Below are positions 1-3,961 of a stretch of DNA of 5,634 nucleotides, one piece after another (position 1 is the stretch's first letter; each line of letters opens with the position of its first letter). The position numbers and the translations under genes were made by a program. The notes under the pieces were generated by a model. It was not told where the DNA came from. It made no database searches and saw only the letters and a program-made list of their open reading frames with translations. The stretch covers positions 1 to 5,634 of the forward strand of contig CAMDZU010000105.1 in assembly GCA_945910715.1 (NCBI GenBank). Direction: 5' to 3'. Origin of the DNA: an uncultured Clostridia bacterium (GTDB taxonomy: Bacteria; Bacillota; Clostridia; Oscillospirales; Ruminococcaceae).

Positions 1-1091
1 AAAGCTCTCATTCCTATATTTTCAAGGGAGTGTGCGTCCGTGAGGAAAAAACCGTTACCTATAACGGCTCGGGGGTAATAAGCTACACCCACGAGGACGG
101 CGCAAAGATAGCGAAAAATTCGGTTATTGCCAAGATTTACAAAAACCAGAGCGACCTTGCGATACAGCAGCAGATTGACGAGCTGAACAAGCAGATTGAG
201 GTACTGGAGGACGCACAGAGCCTTGTGGGAACGGACAACTCCCAGCTTGAGGCCTTTGCAAGCCAGATTTACGAAAAGCACTCGCTGCTTATTCAGAACA
301 TTGATAATGAGGATTATCAGGCGGCTGCGGCAATGAAAAGCGATTTGCTTAATCTGTACAGCAAAAAGCAGATTGTCAAGGGCAACGAAACAAGCTATGA
401 AAGCAAAATCTCCCAGCTGAACAATCAGATTGCGGCGCTTAAGGCGAGAATTTCCCAGACTCCCGTTGATATGCAGATAAGCGAGGCAGGCTATTTTGTA
501 AGCAGCGCCGACGGCTATGAGGTTTCGCTGAACTATGAAACAATGGAGCAGCTAACCGCCGAAAAGATAAACGAGATTATCAAAAACCCCGTCGGCAACG
601 TTTCAAGCAACATTATCGGCAAGATAGTAGATGATTACAAGTGGCGGTTTATCGGAATCGTTGATTCCAACGTAACCGAGGTTTACGAGGGCGCAACGGT
701 AAAGGTGTGCATCGGCTCCTCAACAACGCCCATTCCTGCTGAGGTAGTCAGCGTGGAAAAGCAGGAGGACGGTACAAGCATTGCCGTGTTCGAATGCAAC
801 CGCTTCAGCTCCGAATACATAACGGGACGCGTGGCGCAGTTCAGGCTTGTGCTTAAGGATTACAGCGGCATAAGAGTTCCTGCCGACGCAATCCGCTTCA
901 ACGACCGGGGCGAGCGTGGAGTTTTTGTAAAAACGGGCGTGGAAATACGCTTCAAAAAGGTGGAAATGATAAGCTCCGAGGAGGATTACCTTATTGTAAG
1001 CGACACCACGGGGCGCAGCGGCTATCTGTCGCTTTATGACAGCGTTGTAGTTGAGGGAAAGGATTTGTATGATGGAAAAATCATTCTCTGA
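1..1091 (+). CDS. HlyD-like membrane-fusion/periplasmic-adaptor family protein, 5'-truncated by window edge
   Basis: The reading frame is open to the left edge (first full codon at position 3), so the true start and any N-terminal membrane anchor lie outside; 362 residues are visible. The fold order matches HlyD/RND-type adaptors. A first lipoyl-like half (about residues 16-46, GSGVISY then DGAKIAKNSVIAKIY) is followed by a Gln/Leu-rich helical hairpin (about 48-155, with QIDELNKQIEVLE and ISQLNNQIAALKARI). A second lipoyl-like half starts near SEAGYFVSSADGYE (about 160). Beta-barrel and membrane-proximal parts follow, ending with the typical VPADAI...GVFVKTG stretch (about 292-312). Family members usually bridge an inner-membrane transporter to an outer component. 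In Gram-positive bacteria they are extracytoplasmic and often of unknown role, so transport here is only inferred. No transporter gene is visible. The 3' end overlaps yggS, implying co-transcription. A GTG at position 30 is probably an internal valine rather than the start. Confidence 0.8.
   Translation, partial: SSHSYIFKGVCVREEKTVTYNGSGVISYTHEDGAKIAKNSVIAKIYKNQSDLAIQQQIDELNKQIEVLEDAQSLVGTDNSQLEAFASQIYEKHSLLIQNIDNEDYQAAAAMKSDLLNLYSKKQIVKGNETSYESKISQLNNQIAALKARISQTPVDMQISEAGYFVSSADGYEVSLNYETMEQLTAEKINEIIKNPVGNVSSNIIGKIVDDYKWRFIGIVDSNVTEVYEGATVKVCIGSSTTPIPAEVVSVEKQEDGTSIAVFECNRFSSEYITGRVAQFRLVLKDYSGIRVPADAIRFNDRGERGVFVKTGVEIRFKKVEMISSEEDYLIVSDTTGRSGYLSLYDSVVVEGKDLYDGKIIL
1058..1063 (+). promoter_or_regulatory. 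ribosome binding site for yggS
   Basis: The purine run AAAGGA, preceded by GAGGG, lies 5 bases before ATG 1069 and 8 bases before ATG 1072. It sits inside the last codons of the upstream adaptor gene. It favours a start at one of the two adjacent ATGs over the in-frame TTG at 1051, which would place this purine run inside the coding sequence. Confidence 0.6.
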
Positions 1092-1791
1092 CGAAATGAA
1101 TTTTGAGGCGGTAAAGGAAAACTACCTTGAAATCACCGAAAACATAAGCAATGCAATGAAAAAATCAGGCAGAACGGACAAGGTGCGGCTTATGGCTGTT
1201 ACAAAAACCGTTCCGCCCGCAAAGATAAATTATGCGGTAAGCCTTGGAGCAACCCTCCTTGGAGAGAACAGAGTGCAGGAATTTTTGGGAAAAATTGACG
1301 AATATGATAAAAATTCTGAAATTCACTTCATTGGGGGCTTGCAAAATAACAAAGTTAAGTATATAATTGATAAGGTAGCTATGATTCATTCCGTGAACAG
1401 TATAAAGCTTGCGGAGGAAATCAGCAAAAGAGCAGTTGGCGCAGGACGTATAATGGACATACTCCTTGAGGTGAATATCGGTCTTGAGGAAAGCAAAAGC
1501 GGCGTTATGCCAAAGGACCTGCCTTATCTCATTGACGAGGCGGTTAAGCTTGACGGAATACGCTTAAGGGGACTTATGGCAATTCCCCCTGTTGATGTTG
1601 ACGGAAGCAACAGAAAATATTTTGCCGAAATGGAAAAGCTGTTCAGCGAATACAAGGAACAGCTGAATGACAGCTCCAATGTAATGTTTGACACTCTTTC
1701 TATGGGAATGTCAAAGGATTATGCGGAGGCTGTGGAATTCGGTTCAACCATAGTGAGAATAGGAAGCTCGCTATTTGGATACAGAAAATGA
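1069..1791 (+). CDS. yggS: YggS/PROSC-family pyridoxal phosphate-binding homeostasis protein (YlmE-like)
   Basis: This is a cytoplasmic, fold-type III, single-domain PLP-binding protein of 240 residues, close to the family norm of 220-240. The family controls free vitamin B6 vitamers and thereby affects amino-acid and keto-acid pools; no enzymatic activity is firmly established for it. Diagnostic motifs appear in order: MAVTKTVP with the PLP-binding lysine at K46, GENRVQEF, IHFIGGLQNNK, LLEVNIGLEESKSG, LRGLMAIPP, and the C-terminal LSMGMSKDYAEAVEFGS followed by VRIGSSLFG, which forms the phosphate-binding part. ATG 1069 is chosen because a purine-rich ribosome site precedes it; ATG 1072 is equally possible. 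The gene overlaps the adaptor gene by 23 bases and ends 14 bases before sepF. In Bacillus the orthologue is ylmE, at the same place before sepF. Its middle is noticeably AT-richer than its neighbours. Family identification is secure. Confidence 0.95.
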   Translation: MMEKSFSDEMNFEAVKENYLEITENISNAMKKSGRTDKVRLMAVTKTVPPAKINYAVSLGATLLGENRVQEFLGKIDEYDKNSEIHFIGGLQNNKVKYIIDKVAMIHSVNSIKLAEEISKRAVGAGRIMDILLEVNIGLEESKSGVMPKDLPYLIDEAVKLDGIRLRGLMAIPPVDVDGSNRKYFAEMEKLFSEYKEQLNDSSNVMFDTLSMGMSKDYAEAVEFGSTIVRIGSSLFGYRK

Positions 1792-1793
1792 GT

Positions 1794-1799
1794 GGAGGA
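1794..1799 (+). promoter_or_regulatory. ribosome binding site that fixes the sepF start
   Basis: A perfect GGAGGA lies 6 bases before ATG 1806, directly after the yggS stop at 1789-1791. An earlier in-frame ATG at 1788 would put this site inside the coding region and add six residues before the conserved MGI start, so 1806 is preferred. Confidence 0.8.
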
Positions 1800-1805
1800 A
1801 AGACA

Positions 1806-2243
1806 ATGGGCATATCCGATATATTCAAGAGAGTAGCAGGAAATTACGACGATCCCGACGAGGGCTACGACGAGGAGCCAAACGAGCCTGTACAGTCACA
1901 GTTTGACGACAATTACGGCGTTCGTCCGTCCGCAAAGAGCAACAAGATTTTAAGCATTCCGGCAACCACGCATCTTCAGGTTATTGTTGTAAAGCCAGAA
2001 AGAATCAGCGAGGCTCCCGAAATTGCCGACCATTTCAAGGACAAGAAAACTGTTGTGCTCAACCTTGACAACACAAACAAGAACGTTGCCAACAGACTGC
2101 TTGACTTTTTAGGCGGCGTGGCTTACGCAATGGACGGCGAGCTCAAGCGCATTGCAAACACAACCTACATTATCGTTCCCCGCAATGTTGACATTTCGGG
2201 CGATATGATCGAGGAGCTTGGCAGCAACGCTGATTTCAGCTGA
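1806..2243 (+). CDS. sepF: SepF, FtsZ-interacting cell division protein
   Basis: SepF anchors FtsZ filaments to the membrane and shapes the septum in Firmicutes and Actinobacteria, acting on the cytoplasmic face at midcell. The product is 145 residues, close to Bacillus SepF (about 150). The N-terminus MGISDIFKRV is the short amphipathic membrane-targeting helix. An acidic, probably disordered linker follows (about 14-45, many D/E). The C-terminal SepF core (about 57-133) carries QVIVVKPERISEAPEIADH, a TVVLNLDNTN strand, NRLLDFLGGVAYAMDGEL, and TTYIIVPRNVDISGDM; this half dimerises and binds FtsZ in characterised members. The start at 1806 is set by the GGAGGA site and the conserved MGI beginning. 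The stop codon overlaps the ATG of ylmH (TGATG), indicating translational coupling. Family assignment is firm from the motif order and the neighbourhood. Confidence 0.96.
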   Translation: MGISDIFKRVAGNYDDPDEGYDEEPNEPVQSQFDDNYGVRPSAKSNKILSIPATTHLQVIVVKPERISEAPEIADHFKDKKTVVLNLDNTNKNVANRLLDFLGGVAYAMDGELKRIANTTYIIVPRNVDISGDMIEELGSNADFS

Positions 2244-2989
2244 TGAACCTTAAGCTTACCGACGAGGAAAAAGCCTTTGAGCGCAGAATTTTCGATATGG
2301 CAGACCTGTCAGAAAGGCATTGCTGCACCAGGTTTTCGGCGTTTCTCAACGAGCGTGAACAGCTCATTGCAGAAAAAACCGCCGTAATTACAGGGGCGGA
2401 GTATGCCTTTTTCGGTGGCTATGAGGGCGCTGTTCGCAGAGTTATGGGCATTGGCGGCTACAGCAGGGAGGAGCAGGATTTTCCCGTAAAGGCGGTCACC
2501 TTTTCCTACAGAAAGTGCGATACCCTTACACACAGGGATTTTCTCGGCGCTCTTATGTCAATGAACATCAAGCGTGAACTTATAGGCGATATTCTCACAG
2601 GCGAGGGCTATGGAATTGTATTCTGCGCAGAAAATATTGCGCAGTTGATTATTGATGAAGTAAACAAAGTAGGCAGAGTGGGAGTAACGGCAAAAGAGGG
2701 AATCTGCGCCGAAATCCCAAAGCCCGAATTTGCCGAAATAAGCGGCGTTGTGTCGTCTGTAAGGGCGGACAGCGTTGCCGCAGCCGCAACGGGACTGAGC
2801 CGTGAAAAGGCTGCATTGCTTATAAAATCGGGGAAAATGCAGATAAACTGCATTGAATGCGATACGGATACTCCGTTGTCCGAAAACGACAGGATAACAA
2901 TAAACGGCTTCGGCAAGTTTATTTTTGACGAGGCAGGAGCCGTTACCAAAAAAGGCAGGATTCACATAAAGCTCAGAAAATACATTTGA
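2243..2989 (+). CDS. ylmH: YlmH-family RNA-binding protein with C-terminal S4 domain
   Basis: The 248-residue product matches YlmH, about 257 residues in Bacillus. The N-terminal region contains AEYAFFGGYEGAVRRV (about 52-67). The signature LTHRDFLGALMSMNIKRELIGDI-type block spans residues 95-117. A C-terminal S4 RNA-binding domain (about 172-235) includes SVAAAATGLSREKAALLI, then GKMQINC, and the closing SENDRITINGFGKF strand. S4 domains bind structured RNA. Work in Bacillus links YlmH to the ribosome and rescue of stalled translation, while its genetic linkage with division genes is old and unexplained. ATG 2243 shares its A with the sepF stop, and no Shine-Dalgarno sequence lies at normal distance (a GAGGAG at 2211-2216 is too far), so translation probably depends on ribosomes finishing sepF. 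In many relatives ylmG precedes this gene; here it is absent. Identity is confident, cellular role less so. Confidence 0.93.
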   Translation: MNLKLTDEEKAFERRIFDMADLSERHCCTRFSAFLNEREQLIAEKTAVITGAEYAFFGGYEGAVRRVMGIGGYSREEQDFPVKAVTFSYRKCDTLTHRDFLGALMSMNIKRELIGDILTGEGYGIVFCAENIAQLIIDEVNKVGRVGVTAKEGICAEIPKPEFAEISGVVSSVRADSVAAAATGLSREKAALLIKSGKMQINCIECDTDTPLSENDRITINGFGKFIFDEAGAVTKKGRIHIKLRKYI

Positions 2990-2995
2990 GGGGGT
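2988..2995 (+). promoter_or_regulatory. ribosome binding site for divIVA
   Basis: The sequence GAGGGGGT overlaps the TGA stop of ylmH (2987-2989) and ends 4 bases before ATG 3000. It is a strong anti-16S match and supports independent, efficient initiation of divIVA within the operon. Confidence 0.75.
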
Positions 2996-2999
2996 CAAT

Positions 3000-3932
3000 A
3001 TGAACGCTAAAGAAATTATGGACAAGAAGTTCGACAAGAGCTTCAACGGCTATAAAATGGACGATGTTGACGAATTTTTAAGGGATATTTCCATTGAATT
3101 CACACAGCTTCAGAAAGAAAACGGCGACCTTGAGAAAAAGCTTGAGGTGCTTGCTGACAAAATTCGTGAATATCGTGAAGACGAGGACGCCCTCAAGGAC
3201 GCGTTGCTCAGCGCACAGAAGCAAAGCAAGGAGCTTCTTGCCGAAACACAGGCAAAGGCTGATAAGCTGCTTTCCGACGCAAAGGAAAAGGCTGCTAAAA
3301 TCGTCAAGGACGCTGAGGACGGCATTGTTTCCAAAAAAGAAGAGGCCAAGAAAATCATAGATAACGCCAATGCAGAGAAAAATCGCATTATAAACGAGGC
3401 AAAGGCAAAGGCTGACGAAATGCACAGCGAAATGCTTCGTCAGAATGAGCGTGATACGGAAATACTTGCACGGACACGGGACGAGTCAAAGAAGTTTACC
3501 GCACTTGTTCTTGCCGCTTACGAAAAGCATATCGAGGAAATAAAGGCAATTCCTTCAAAGTATGAGAATGACTTTGTGAAGAACGCAAAGGCTGCTGCAC
3601 AGCCTGCAAAGGCACCCGAGCCGCCCAAGCCCGCTCTTGCCGCAGAACAGCCAAAGCCTGCCGAAGAGCCCAAGTCTGCTCCTGCCGAAGAGCCAAAGGC
3701 AAAGCCCGAAGCGGAAGCTCCCAAGGCGGAGGAAAAGCCTGAGGAAATCGAAACCGTAAAGTCGGAGGCGCTTGTGGGAGCAACCACCGAAATAGGCTTC
3801 CAGCCTGTATTTGAGGAAGAAGACGAGGACGAGGAAGTAGAGGATTTTTCCGAGAATAAACACGAGGGACTTTTCTTTGAAAAACCGCAGAAAACCGTCC
3901 ATGAAAAGCTTGAATTCGGTAAAAATAAATAA
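3000..3932 (+). CDS. divIVA: DivIVA-domain cell pole/septum scaffold protein with long C-terminal extension
   Basis: DivIVA proteins bind negatively curved membrane at septa and poles and recruit division, segregation or wall-growth partners. The N-terminal lipid-binding domain (about 1-35) has the signature KKFDKSFNGYKMDDVDEFLRD, aligning with SFRGY..DEVNEFL of Bacillus DivIVA. The membrane-inserting Phe is kept (F15) but the following Arg is Asn (N16). A long coiled coil runs from about 33 to 183, with hydrophobic pairs at 79-80, 90-91, 101-102, 109-110, 119-120 and 130-131. Next comes a Pro/Ala/Glu/Lys linker (about 195-250) with an 8-residue repeat, an acidic stretch (271-282) and a basic-ended tail HEKLEFGKNK. 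At 310 residues it is almost twice Bacillus DivIVA (164), as is common in Clostridia-type proteins with extra tails. The neighbourhood confirms the family. Partners recruited by the tail cannot be told from sequence. Confidence 0.93.
   Translation: MNAKEIMDKKFDKSFNGYKMDDVDEFLRDISIEFTQLQKENGDLEKKLEVLADKIREYREDEDALKDALLSAQKQSKELLAETQAKADKLLSDAKEKAAKIVKDAEDGIVSKKEEAKKIIDNANAEKNRIINEAKAKADEMHSEMLRQNERDTEILARTRDESKKFTALVLAAYEKHIEEIKAIPSKYENDFVKNAKAAAQPAKAPEPPKPALAAEQPKPAEEPKSAPAEEPKAKPEAEAPKAEEKPEEIETVKSEALVGATTEIGFQPVFEEEDEDEEVEDFSENKHEGLFFEKPQKTVHEKLEFGKNK
3657..3704 (+). repeat. two-copy 24-base tandem repeat inside the divIVA linker
   Basis: The 18-base unit CCTGCCGAAGAGCCcAAG at 3657-3674 recurs at 3681-3698 with one mismatch, giving a 24-base period. 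It encodes PAEEPKSA followed by PAEEPKAK. It is in frame, so copy-number change by slippage would lengthen or shorten the linker by 8 residues without a frameshift. Further degenerate PAK/EPK/QPK motifs flank it between about 3600 and 3750. Confidence 0.75.
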
Positions 3933-3944
3933 GATACAGAAAAA

Positions 3945-3951
3945 AGAGGAG
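3945..3951 (+). promoter_or_regulatory. ribosome binding site for ileS
   Basis: AGAGGAG lies 10 bases before ATG 3962, in the 29-base gap between divIVA and ileS. The spacing is slightly long but workable, and the gap is otherwise A-rich. The gap contains no hairpin or terminator and is far too short for a T-box leader. Confidence 0.7.
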
Positions 3952-3961
3952 ATAAACCAAA

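Noticed and set aside
30..32. GTG at position 30 as the start of the HlyD-like gene
   Set aside because: The frame is open to the window edge with plausible family residues (HSYIFKG) before it, there is no hydrophobic anchor after it, and adaptors need an N-terminal membrane segment. It is an internal valine of a truncated gene.
1051..1068. TTG 1051 as the yggS start
   Set aside because: It would place the purine-rich ribosome site inside the coding region and has no better site of its own. ATG 1069 or 1072 fits the family length and spacing.
1788..1805. ATG 1788 (ATGA overlap with the yggS stop) as the sepF start
   Set aside because: These 18 bases contain the GGAGGA ribosome site for ATG 1806, and SepF proteins characteristically begin with the MGI-type amphipathic helix.
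2558..3046. Minus-strand open frame of 162 codons opposite ylmH
   Set aside because: It is antisense to a well-supported gene, matches no recognisable family, and its Cys/Tyr/Phe-rich composition is what reversed codons of this gene would give.
3657..3704. The divIVA repeat as a CRISPR or mobile-element repeat
   Set aside because: There are only two adjacent copies without spacers, in frame with a Pro/Ala/Glu/Lys protein linker. Low-complexity coding sequence explains it.
3933..3961. Transcription terminator or promoter between divIVA and ileS
   Set aside because: The gap is A-rich with a ribosome site only; no inverted repeat with a T-tract and no convincing -35/-10 pair is visible.
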